From contig CALQCP020000140.1 of the NCBI GenBank assembly GCA_943329105.2, positions 1-6,487 on the forward strand: DNA of 6,487 nt, given 5' to 3'. Below, piece by piece: positions 1-6,345 of this stretch. The notes under the pieces are model-generated. The model was not told the DNA's origin. It was given only the letters and a program-made list of their open reading frames with translations, and ran no database searches. How positions within the stretch are numbered: position 1 is the first letter of the stretch; each line of letters starts with the position of its first letter. This stretch comes from Chitinophaga pinensis. Its GTDB lineage: Bacteria > Planctomycetota > Phycisphaerae > Phycisphaerales > SM1A02. Made by a program: the position numbers and the translations under genes.

Positions 1-1181
1 ACATGCAAGTCAATGCGGTCGACGATCGGACCGCTCAGCCGCTCCATGTATTGCTCCTGATCGCGCGCGCCCTTGGTGCCGTCGCGACGATTGCCGCGCG
101 CGGTGGGATTCATGGCGGCCACCAGAATGCTGCGTGCTGGAAATCTGGCGCTGCCGTGCGCGCGGGCCACCGTGATGAATCCGTCTTCCAGCGGTTCGCG
201 CAATGCTTCCAGCGCACTTCGACCAAATTCTGGCAACTCGTCCATGAACAATACGCCGTGATGCGCAAGGGTGACCTCGCCCGGGCGCGGGACGCCCGCG
301 GCACCGCCGCCAACGAGGGCCACCGTGCTTGCCGTGTGGTGCGGCGCGCGAAACGGTCGCTCCGTTACCAACCGCGGAACTCCAACGCCCGCCGCGCTCC
401 AGATCCGCGTGACTTCCAATGCCTCCTCTGGCTCCAACGGCGGCATGATGCCAGGCAGCGCACGCGCCATCATGGTTTTCCCGCAACCCGCCGGGCCAAT
501 CAGGAGCGCGTTGTGTCCACCGGCAGCCGCAATCATCAATCCACGCTTTGCTGGCCCCTGCCCGCGAATGTCACGAAAGTCAACATCGTGCACCGCACCC
601 GCGATCGCCGCTCGCACATCAATTGCCTCCGCACGCAACAACGTGTGCGTGCCGCGGAAGAATGCCACCACTTCGGGCAACGACTCCGCAGCACGCACGT
701 CCACCCCTTCCACCATCGCCGCCTCACGCGCGTTCGCGGCCGGAACAATGATTCCCTCCAAGCCCTGCGCGCGCGCAAGGAGCGCCATCCCCACCGCCCC
801 ACGCACTGCTCGTAACGATCCATCAAGACCCAACTCACCCGCCAACATCCACGCATCCATGCACGGAACCTTCGCTGCCCGCGTACTGCCCTCCTCCAGC
901 GGCGCGGCCATGAGGAGAGCCACCGCAATCGGCAGGTCAAACGCCGGTCCTTGCTTCCGCAAGTCAGCAGGCGCGAGGCTGATGGTGGTGCGATGCCGCG
1001 GCGGATCGAACCCGCAGGAAGACATCGCACTCTTCACCCGCTCAATACTCTCCCGGACCGCAAGATCCGGTAGCCCAACAAGTGTGATGCGCGGCAGCCC
1101 GCGCGCCTGCAGCGACACTTCCACATCACAGCGGACTGCGTCAATGCCCTGCAGGGCGAAACTTGGAATCGTTACCAGCAT
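1..1181 (-). CDS. comM: ComM/YifB-family AAA+ ATPase, Mg-chelatase-like (3' part outside window)
   Basis: ComM proteins are cytoplasmic hexameric AAA+ helicases; in Vibrio cholerae and relatives ComM drives branch migration during integration of transforming DNA. Many bacteria not known to be competent also carry the gene. Seen here: 393 codons read leftward, ending in RIDLHV at the window edge. About 110 residues, including the C-terminal Mg-chelatase domain, would lie outside (family length is about 500). The N-terminal ChlI-like domain covers residues 15-140, with GLPRITLVGLPD and SLAPADLRKQGPAFDLPIA. Walker A is GPAGCGKT (229-236), followed by RPFRAPHH. Walker B is GVLFMDE (309-315), then LPEF and LREPLEDG; sensor-1 Asn is in AAMNP (355-359). 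I chose ATG 1181 because the family begins M-L-x-x-x-x-S; in-frame ATGs at 1193 and 1202 are possible and none has a clear ribosome-binding site. The loop after MNP lacks the four cysteines found in many homologues, as E. coli ComM largely does too. It is transcribed divergently from the permease gene. Confidence 0.93.
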   Translation of the reverse strand, partial: MLVTIPSFALQGIDAVRCDVEVSLQARGLPRITLVGLPDLAVRESIERVKSAMSSCGFDPPRHRTTISLAPADLRKQGPAFDLPIAVALLMAAPLEEGSTRAAKVPCMDAWMLAGELGLDGSLRAVRGAVGMALLARAQGLEGIIVPAANAREAAMVEGVDVRAAESLPEVVAFFRGTHTLLRAEAIDVRAAIAGAVHDVDFRDIRGQGPAKRGLMIAAAGGHNALLIGPAGCGKTMMARALPGIMPPLEPEEALEVTRIWSAAGVGVPRLVTERPFRAPHHTASTVALVGGGAAGVPRPGEVTLAHHGVLFMDELPEFGRSALEALREPLEDGFITVARAHGSARFPARSILVAAMNPTARGNRRDGTKGARDQEQYMERLSGPIVDRIDLH

Positions 1182-1259
1182 GGTCGCAATCATCCGGCCC
1201 ATGCGGAACCGCCATAGCAAAGACCGCCCTATTTCCTGCAAGTCCGTTACTCTTTCCCC

Positions 1260-2165
1260 GTGGATCCGCAGATCGTCATCGAGTACATGGCATTTGGCCT
1301 CTTTGGAGGAATGATCGGCGGTCTATTGGGAATCGGCGGCTCGGTGGGAATCATTCCGCTCGCCACCATCTTCATCAGCCCCGACAAGCAACAACTGCAA
1401 TGCGCTGCCATGCTCTGCAATGTAGCAGTCGCCTCCACGGCGTACCGTCGCTACCTCATGGCAGGGAAGATCGAATGGACGTTCGCGCGACGGATCGTGC
1501 CGGCAGCAATCGTCTTTGTGCTTGCCGGCGTCGCCGCCAGTACGGTGATCGACGCCAGCAGCTTTCGCGTCATGTTCGCCGCGTTTCTTATGGTCGTGGC
1601 CGTTCGAGAATTTCGCCTACTCGCCATCGGCAGCGAGCATTCCCCCGACGACGCGCGCGAACTGTCGCCAGCGCGCGGCGCGGGCATCGGCGCGATCATG
1701 GGATTCTTGAGCGGACTGCTTGGAATCGGTGGCGGCGTTGTGGGCGTACCGCTGATGCGTGCGTGGGCCAGGATTCCCATGAAACGCGCCGTGGTCACCA
1801 GCGTCTGCACGATGGTTCCGCTAGCCATGGTTGGCGCCACCATGAAATCGATCACCCTCTGGAACACGCCCGTTGATTCCAACGGAGCCACCATGACCAC
1901 GCTCGCCGCGGGATCCGCTGCCGCCGCAACCACCAGCACCGCCGCGTCTTCCGCAACCATTCCCAGCAATGCGCTCATCCCCGCGCTACTGATCGCTGCC
2001 TGCCTGATTCCCACCGCCATGGTGGGCAGCTGGATCGGTGCAACCATCAATGTCCACGTCACTGGCAAGGCAGTGCGATGGGTGCTGGCCACGTACCTGC
2101 CGCTGGCCGCTGCGTGGATGGCGTGGCCCGTGATTGTTCAGTGGTTGTCCGCTTCGGCGCCATGA
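1260..2165 (+). CDS. TauE/SafE family (DUF81) membrane permease, putative sulfite/anion exporter
   Basis: An inner-membrane protein of 301 residues. Family members include exporters of sulfite or sulfoacetate (TauE, SafE), but most are of unknown substrate and nothing here fixes it. The family's internal duplication is visible: each half begins with a glycine-rich helix, FGGMIGGLLGIGGSVGIIP (residues 15-33) and SGLLGIGGGVVGVPLM (151-166). Hydrophobic segments near 10-38, 46-64, 76-97, 103-122, 143-168, 177-200, 237-262 and 271-298 fit about eight membrane helices. A polar loop lies at 123-140. Between the sixth and seventh segments (about 202-237) is an Ala/Thr/Ser-rich stretch longer than usual for the family. 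The GTG at 1260 gives a short leader before helix 1; ATG 1287 is an alternative that would start right at the helix. Neither has a strong ribosome-binding site. It is divergent from comM (78-bp gap) and lies 127 bp upstream of the EAL gene on the same strand. Family is sure, substrate unknown. Confidence 0.9.
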   Translation: MDPQIVIEYMAFGLFGGMIGGLLGIGGSVGIIPLATIFISPDKQQLQCAAMLCNVAVASTAYRRYLMAGKIEWTFARRIVPAAIVFVLAGVAASTVIDASSFRVMFAAFLMVVAVREFRLLAIGSEHSPDDARELSPARGAGIGAIMGFLSGLLGIGGGVVGVPLMRAWARIPMKRAVVTSVCTMVPLAMVGATMKSITLWNTPVDSNGATMTTLAAGSAAAATTSTAASSATIPSNALIPALLIAACLIPTAMVGSWIGATINVHVTGKAVRWVLATYLPLAAAWMAWPVIVQWLSASAP

Positions 2166-2178
2166 TTGCCGCGCGAAG
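2152..2178 (+). terminator. Possible stem-loop over the permease stop codon
   Basis: CTTCGGCGC (2152-2160) can pair with GCGCGAAG (2171-2178) as an 8-bp stem with one bulged G (2156 or 2157) and a 10-base loop. The permease stop codon (2163-2165) lies in the loop. No T-run follows, so it is not a canonical intrinsic terminator. It could mark the 3' end of the permease transcript or be chance in GC-rich DNA. Confidence 0.25.
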
Positions 2179-2249
2179 TTGTCGAGCGTTGCTCATTTGT
2201 CCAGCGCTTCCCCGTTGTCGAGCGTTACTCATGTGTCCAGCGCTGCCCC
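2178..2249. repeat. Tandem direct repeat, two 36-bp units
   Basis: Unit 1 is 2178-2213 and unit 2 is 2214-2249. They are head-to-tail with no spacer and match at 33 of 36 positions; differences are at unit positions 14, 20 and 32. Each unit starts GTTGTCGAGCGTT and ends in CCCC. A worn third copy may follow at 2250-2270 (13 of 21 ungapped matches). Unit 1 contains the small palindrome GAGC-GTT-GCTC (2184-2194), one pair of which is broken in unit 2. The repeats fill most of the gap between the permease and EAL genes. They may be a local duplication or a member of a dispersed intergenic repeat family; one window cannot decide. Confidence 0.8.
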
Positions 2250-2278
2250 GGCGTCAGAAGTTGCCCAGTGATAACGCT
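2221..2278. promoter_or_regulatory. Inverted repeat AGCGTTA / TAACGCT ahead of the EAL gene
   Basis: AGCGTTA at 2221-2227 (inside the second 36-bp unit) is exactly inverted as TAACGCT at 2272-2278, which ends 14 bases before the ATG at 2293. The arms are 44 bases apart. The right arm sits where a promoter -10 region or 5' leader would be expected. It could be an operator pair, the foot of an RNA fold, or chance. I see no matching -35/-10 pair I would defend. Confidence 0.25.
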
Positions 2279-2292
2279 AGACTCGCCGCTCA

Positions 2293-3963
2293 ATGACCCG
2301 CGTACTACTTGTTGAGAGTGAACCTGCCATACGCGATCGCCTTGCGCTTGCACTACGCAAAGCGCGCTTTGAGGTGCGATCCGCAAGCGATGCTGAGAGC
2401 GGTCTGAAATGTGTTGCAGAAGAACATCCGGAAATTGCACTGTTCGGGACATGTGCAGTGGGTATATCTCTTGCAGAATTTTGCAGCGCTGCCCGCGCCG
2501 CTGCCGCTTCCGGCCACATGCAAGTGATTGCGCTGCTGTCATCAGAAGTCACCGCTGCCACTGCTATCCGCGCCGCACTCCTTGCTGGTGCCGATGATGC
2601 GCTGCCAATACCAACCGACACCGCGCTTCTCATCGAAGCGATCCGCGCGCAAGAACGTCGAATTCCCGGCTCCGTGCCCACCACCATTACTGGCGCAAGC
2701 GTTCATGAAGCGATCCAATCCGCGCTGGCCTCCATGCGACGGCCGGTGCTGGTGGTCACCCTGGAACTTGAAGACGCGGGCGCCATTGCATCGATCGAAG
2801 GATGCGAAACCCTCCGCGCACTGGACGAAGTGTGGCGTGCGCGTATCCGGGCACTGATTCCGGAACAAGCATTTCTCTTTGCGAAGGCGCCGGGTGAGGC
2901 AATTGCATTACTGCCAGGTTCAACACCCCAACCTCGAACACTTCTTGCCGCACTGGGCGGAACTGGCCAGCCAGCGGAGCGCATCGGCACCATCGATATG
3001 CGCATTCGCGCAGCCTTGGGTGTGGTGCAACTTGCCGCGGATGAGGCGCCGCCCATCGAACAAACACTGGCACGCAGCAAGCAAGCACTCCGACTCGCCC
3101 GCCATGGTCCACAACCACGTATCAATTTCTATGACGCGGCCGATGCCACGCGCGCGCTCAATGATCTGCAACTGGCCACCATGCTGCAGCATGCGCTGGA
3201 AGAAGGGAAGTTTCGGCTGGTGTATCAACCGAAGGTGAGCATTGCGACTGGCGCTACCGTTGGCGCCGAAGCACTGATTCGTTGGAAACTACCAACCACT
3301 GGTGAGTCAATCGCGCCGACGCGCCTCCTTGCCATTGCTGAAGACGCTGGACTCCTTGATGAAATTGGAGGATGGGCGCTGCGCGAAGCATGCCGACAGT
3401 GCTCGGCGTGGTCGCTCGCAGGTATGGACATTCCGGTCAGCGTGAATCTTGCCGCCAGCCAGTTCCGACGCGGCGACTTGGTGGATGCCGTTCGCCTGGC
3501 GTTGAGTGAAACGGCATTGCCGGGCCGACTCTTGACGGTTGAAGTTCAAGAAGGCGTGTTAGTGCAAGAGGGGCCACTCGTTCGTCCGCAGTTAGAGGAG
3601 TTGCGCATCAATGGCGTTCGCATATCGGTTGATGACTTTGGTACAGGCGTCGCGGGCATCGCCGTGTTGCGGCAGTTTCCCATTGATGAACTCAAGATTG
3701 ACCAGTCCGTCATCGCACGGCTTCCTGGTACCGCGGACGATCGAGCGATGGTGGACACCGCCCTCCGTCACGCGCGGCAGCTCAATATCGACTGCGTGGC
3801 CGAAGGCGTGGAAAGTGCTGCGCAGTGGGCGTTTCTTGCCGAACATGGCTGGCATGCAGCGCAGGGTTGGCACATCTCCCACCCGATGGCCGGCACGTCC
3901 ATCCCAGGATTCGTTCGCAACGAACCGGATGCGATCGCTGCAAGCAGACGCGCTGATGCATAG
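2293..3963 (+). CDS. Pseudo-receiver / degenerate GGDEF / EAL protein, predicted c-di-GMP phosphodiesterase
   Basis: A cytoplasmic protein of 556 residues with three domains and no membrane segment. Residues 1-122 have the layout of a response-regulator receiver, but the phosphoacceptor Asp position is Gly52 (EIALFG), the conserved Lys position is Ile106, and the acidic pair is reduced to VESE (7-10). Residues about 148-282 align with a GGDEF domain whose signature reads APGEA (199-203), so no cyclase activity is expected. Residues 292-540 are an EAL domain. It keeps Gln312, Glu326 (EAL, 326-328), Asn385, Glu417, Glu420, Asp447-Asp448 (DDFGTG), Lys468, Glu504, Glu507 and Gln524, spaced as in the phosphodiesterase RocR. 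It therefore likely hydrolyses c-di-GMP to pGpG. The loop after DDFGTG reads VAG where active enzymes usually have YSS. The ATG has no clear ribosome-binding site. The stop is 6 bp from the convergent peptidase stop. Domain calls are firm; activity is inferred. Confidence 0.93.
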   Translation: MTRVLLVESEPAIRDRLALALRKARFEVRSASDAESGLKCVAEEHPEIALFGTCAVGISLAEFCSAARAAAASGHMQVIALLSSEVTAATAIRAALLAGADDALPIPTDTALLIEAIRAQERRIPGSVPTTITGASVHEAIQSALASMRRPVLVVTLELEDAGAIASIEGCETLRALDEVWRARIRALIPEQAFLFAKAPGEAIALLPGSTPQPRTLLAALGGTGQPAERIGTIDMRIRAALGVVQLAADEAPPIEQTLARSKQALRLARHGPQPRINFYDAADATRALNDLQLATMLQHALEEGKFRLVYQPKVSIATGATVGAEALIRWKLPTTGESIAPTRLLAIAEDAGLLDEIGGWALREACRQCSAWSLAGMDIPVSVNLAASQFRRGDLVDAVRLALSETALPGRLLTVEVQEGVLVQEGPLVRPQLEELRINGVRISVDDFGTGVAGIAVLRQFPIDELKIDQSVIARLPGTADDRAMVDTALRHARQLNIDCVAEGVESAAQWAFLAEHGWHAAQGWHISHPMAGTSIPGFVRNEPDAIAASRRADA

Positions 3964-3969
3964 GTCGCG

Positions 3970-6237
3970 CTACTTCTGAACCCCCGCGAGATCCAAGAAG
4001 AATGCCTGCTCGCGCGCGGCCTGTTGCAGACGCTCAAAGCGTCCGCTCTTACCGCCGTGACCGGCTTCCATATTGATGTGCAACAAGAACGGATTAGCGT
4101 CCGTGCGCAGCCGACGCAAGCGCGCAACAAACTTGGCGGGCTCGTAGTACTGCACCTGTGAATCCCACAGTCCAGTGGTCACCAGCATGGCCGGATAGTC
4201 CTTTGCCGTCAAATTGTCATAGGGCGAATAGGACAAGATGTACTCGTACGCTTCCTTGGATTCCTTGGGATTTCCCCACTGCGTCCACTCATTGGTGGTG
4301 AGCGGAATGGTCTCATCAAGCATGGTGGTGAGCGCATCAACAAACGGAACATGCAGGCCGATGCCCCGGTAGTGGCTCCCCGCTTGATTGGCCACCGCGC
4401 CCATCAACAGACCGCCCGCGGATCCACCCGTTGCAAAGATGCGACCGTCACACCACTGCTCATTGCGCAAGAAATCCGTGGCGTCAACAAAGTCGTTGAA
4501 CGAGTTCTTCTTGTGCATCAATCGACCATCCTCATACCAATCCTGGCCCATATCCGCGCCGCCGCGAATGTGTGCGGCAGCAATCAGGAACCCGCGATCC
4601 ATCAAACTCACCGCAGCGGAATCGAACTCCGCATCGGTCGGGAACCCGTACGCGCCGTAACCCTCAATGCGCATGGCATGCTTGCCATCGCGGGCATACG
4701 CGTCCTTACGCCACGAAAGCGAAACCGGAATTCGCTTGCCATCACGGCTCGGCGCCCAGGCACGCGCGGTTTCGTATTGATCGCCTTGGTACCCAATGAC
4801 TGGCTGCACCTTTCGAACCGTGCGCGCCGCGGTTGCCAAGTCAACGTCAATCGTGGTGCGTGGCGTGACCATCGACGTATAACCGATGCGCACCGAAGTG
4901 TTCGCCGCATCCATGTTCTCACCAAAGGTCATGGCGTATGCAGACTCATCCGCTGGCACTACCGTGCCATTGCCACCAGTCCACGGAATGATGCGAACAC
5001 GCGGATTGGCATCAACGCGCTCCAGCACGGCAATTCCTGAATTGAAAGCAATGGCGTCATCGACTGATGCATCCGCACGTTGCGGCAGAATGGTGTTCCA
5101 CCCAGCGCGGTCATCTGCAGCAGACTCCGGTGCCACCACCAGTCGGAAGTTGCGCGCGCCTTCGTTGGTGCGAATCAGCCACTTGCCGGCACAATGGTCC
5201 ACATAGTTGCGGACATTCGGTCGGCGCGGAAACACTACGGCTGCAGGAGCATCCGGACGATCAAGCGGCACCACGCGTAGTTCGTTGGTGTCGTAACCCT
5301 CCATGGTGATCAACAGGTATTTGTCGCTGCGACTGGTGCTAATTTCCGTGAACAGCGTCTTGTCCGGTTCGTCATAGACGAGGGTGTCTGCTGCAGACGG
5401 TGTGCCAAGGACATGGCGGTACACCGGGCCACTCTGCAGCAACACCGGATCTTGCCGAACGTAGAAGACGGATTTGCCATCCGCAGCCCACTCCACTGAC
5501 TCCAACGTTCCTTCCATGTGATCCGGCAGCATGGCACCCGTGCGCAGATCCTTGAAGCGAATGGTGTGCATGCGGCGGCCGGTGACGTCCTGCGTCCACG
5601 CCAACATGTTGCCATCGGGACTGGCAGCCATCTTGGAAACCCGAAAGTAATCCTCGCCCTTGGCCATCGCTGGTACATCAAGCAAGACTTCTGGCTGCAC
5701 GGATTCATCTTGCGCCGCTGGGGTCCCGCGTCGGCGCATGTAGGTTGGATATTCCGCGCCGGTATCGAAGCGCGTCCAATACCAGTAGCCGTGATCGAAT
5801 GCCGGCACGGTGGAATCATCTTCCTTGATGCGTCCACGAATCTCTTTGACGAGCGTCTCCTGCAGCGGCACCAGCCGCGCCATCATGGCCTCGGTGTACG
5901 CCTGTTCCGCGTTGAGATACGCCATGATGTCCGCGGGCTTCTTCTCCGAGTTGTCATTGCGAAGCCAGTAGTACTCATCGGTTCGGTCACCAAAGGGGCT
6001 CTTGATGACGAACACTTCCTGGCGCGCTACCGGCGGCTGGAGTGCAGATGCTGCAGTCGGCTGGTGCATGGCGGCCGGAGGTTCTGCCGTCTCACTCGCT
6101 GCGCCCGGTTCCGAGTTCGCGGTGGCCGCCGAGGCCGTGCCTCCCGCGCCACCTGACGTACATCCCGCAACGACCAGCGCACTCAGTGCGGCGGCGACCG
6201 GGACGGCTACATGACTCACGATGGCTCGAATGCGCAT
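3970..6237 (-). CDS. ptrB: Oligopeptidase B-like S9A serine peptidase, exported lipoprotein
   Basis: Oligopeptidase B (E. coli PtrB/OpdB) cleaves short peptides after Arg or Lys. This 755-residue homologue starts with a lipoprotein signal, MRIR followed by a hydrophobic stretch ending VVAGC (lipid Cys26, then Thr27). It should therefore be membrane-anchored outside the cytoplasm, whereas the E. coli enzyme is cytosolic. An Ala/Ser/Thr/Pro/Gly-rich linker (27-70) leads to the S9A N-terminal region with DEYYWLR (87-93), a beta-propeller (about 135-460) and the alpha/beta-hydrolase domain (about 485-755). Catalytic residues are Ser606 (GGSAGG), Asp692 (LWDSQVQYYEP) and His727 (AGHGGKSGR). The P2-pocket acids appear kept (Asp535, Glu537). 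Of the two P1-pocket glutamates of the E. coli enzyme one is kept (Glu650) and the other is Thr652. I chose ATG 6237 because an in-frame TTG at 6300 would bury the signal peptide and translate through a hairpin. The gene lies downstream of the iron-sulfur carrier gene. Confidence 0.94.
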   Translation of the reverse strand: MRIRAIVSHVAVPVAAALSALVVAGCTSGGAGGTASAATANSEPGAASETAEPPAAMHQPTAASALQPPVARQEVFVIKSPFGDRTDEYYWLRNDNSEKKPADIMAYLNAEQAYTEAMMARLVPLQETLVKEIRGRIKEDDSTVPAFDHGYWYWTRFDTGAEYPTYMRRRGTPAAQDESVQPEVLLDVPAMAKGEDYFRVSKMAASPDGNMLAWTQDVTGRRMHTIRFKDLRTGAMLPDHMEGTLESVEWAADGKSVFYVRQDPVLLQSGPVYRHVLGTPSAADTLVYDEPDKTLFTEISTSRSDKYLLITMEGYDTNELRVVPLDRPDAPAAVVFPRRPNVRNYVDHCAGKWLIRTNEGARNFRLVVAPESAADDRAGWNTILPQRADASVDDAIAFNSGIAVLERVDANPRVRIIPWTGGNGTVVPADESAYAMTFGENMDAANTSVRIGYTSMVTPRTTIDVDLATAARTVRKVQPVIGYQGDQYETARAWAPSRDGKRIPVSLSWRKDAYARDGKHAMRIEGYGAYGFPTDAEFDSAAVSLMDRGFLIAAAHIRGGADMGQDWYEDGRLMHKKNSFNDFVDATDFLRNEQWCDGRIFATGGSAGGLLMGAVANQAGSHYRGIGLHVPFVDALTTMLDETIPLTTNEWTQWGNPKESKEAYEYILSYSPYDNLTAKDYPAMLVTTGLWDSQVQYYEPAKFVARLRRLRTDANPFLLHINMEAGHGGKSGRFERLQQAAREQAFFLDLAGVQK

Positions 6238-6254
6238 GCCATAGAGCGTAGCGA

Positions 6255-6287
6255 ACCGCCCCACATCCGGAGGGGATGCGGGGCGGT
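6255..6287 (-). terminator. Strong stem-loop between the iron-sulfur carrier and peptidase genes
   Basis: Arms 6255-6268 and 6274-6287 form a 14-bp, very GC-rich stem with a 5-base loop (6269-6273). Read leftward, as both flanking genes are, the only imperfect pair (6263/6279) is a G-U wobble; read rightward it is an A-C mismatch, so the fold favours the minus-strand transcript. It lies about 60 bases after the carrier gene's stop and ends 17 bases before the peptidase ATG. No U-run follows, so it may be a U-less terminator, an mRNA-end stabiliser or a 5'-leader element of the peptidase mRNA. The structure is clear, the role inferred. Confidence 0.6.
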
Positions 6288-6345
6288 GGTTGGGCTTCAA
6301 ATATTGCCGCGCTACGAAATGCCGCAGGCAGGCCGTACCGAGTAC

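Noticed and set aside
1182..1259. Sigma-70 promoters in the divergent gap (for example TTGCAG followed by TATGGC on the minus strand)
   Set aside because: Spacing is 19 bases and both hexamers are poor; no pair stands out from background.
271..1314. A 347-codon plus-strand open frame across the comM region
   Set aside because: It is antisense to the clearly recognisable ComM frame, is rich in Arg, Ser, Pro and Ala, and shows no family motif. High GC keeps shadow frames open.
2178..2249. CRISPR array, suggested by the 36-bp unit length
   Set aside because: The two units abut with no spacer and no cas gene is nearby.
2078..2296. A 72-codon plus-strand frame spanning the 36-bp repeats and ending in an ATGA overlap with the EAL start
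   Set aside because: Its first half lies out of frame inside the permease and the rest is the translated repeat. The overlap is suggestive, but nothing else supports a gene.
5518..6156. A 212-codon plus-strand open frame opposite the peptidase N-terminal half
   Set aside because: It is antisense to a strongly supported gene and has no recognisable domain.
6238..6300. Longer peptidase start at 6300
   Set aside because: The start would be TTG, would place 21 polar residues before the lipoprotein signal, and would run translation through the strong hairpin. ATG 6237 gives a clean signal peptide.
6300..6306. AATATT as a -10 element for the peptidase gene
   Set aside because: It is the only AT-rich patch in the gap, but no -35-like hexamer lies at a proper distance upstream.
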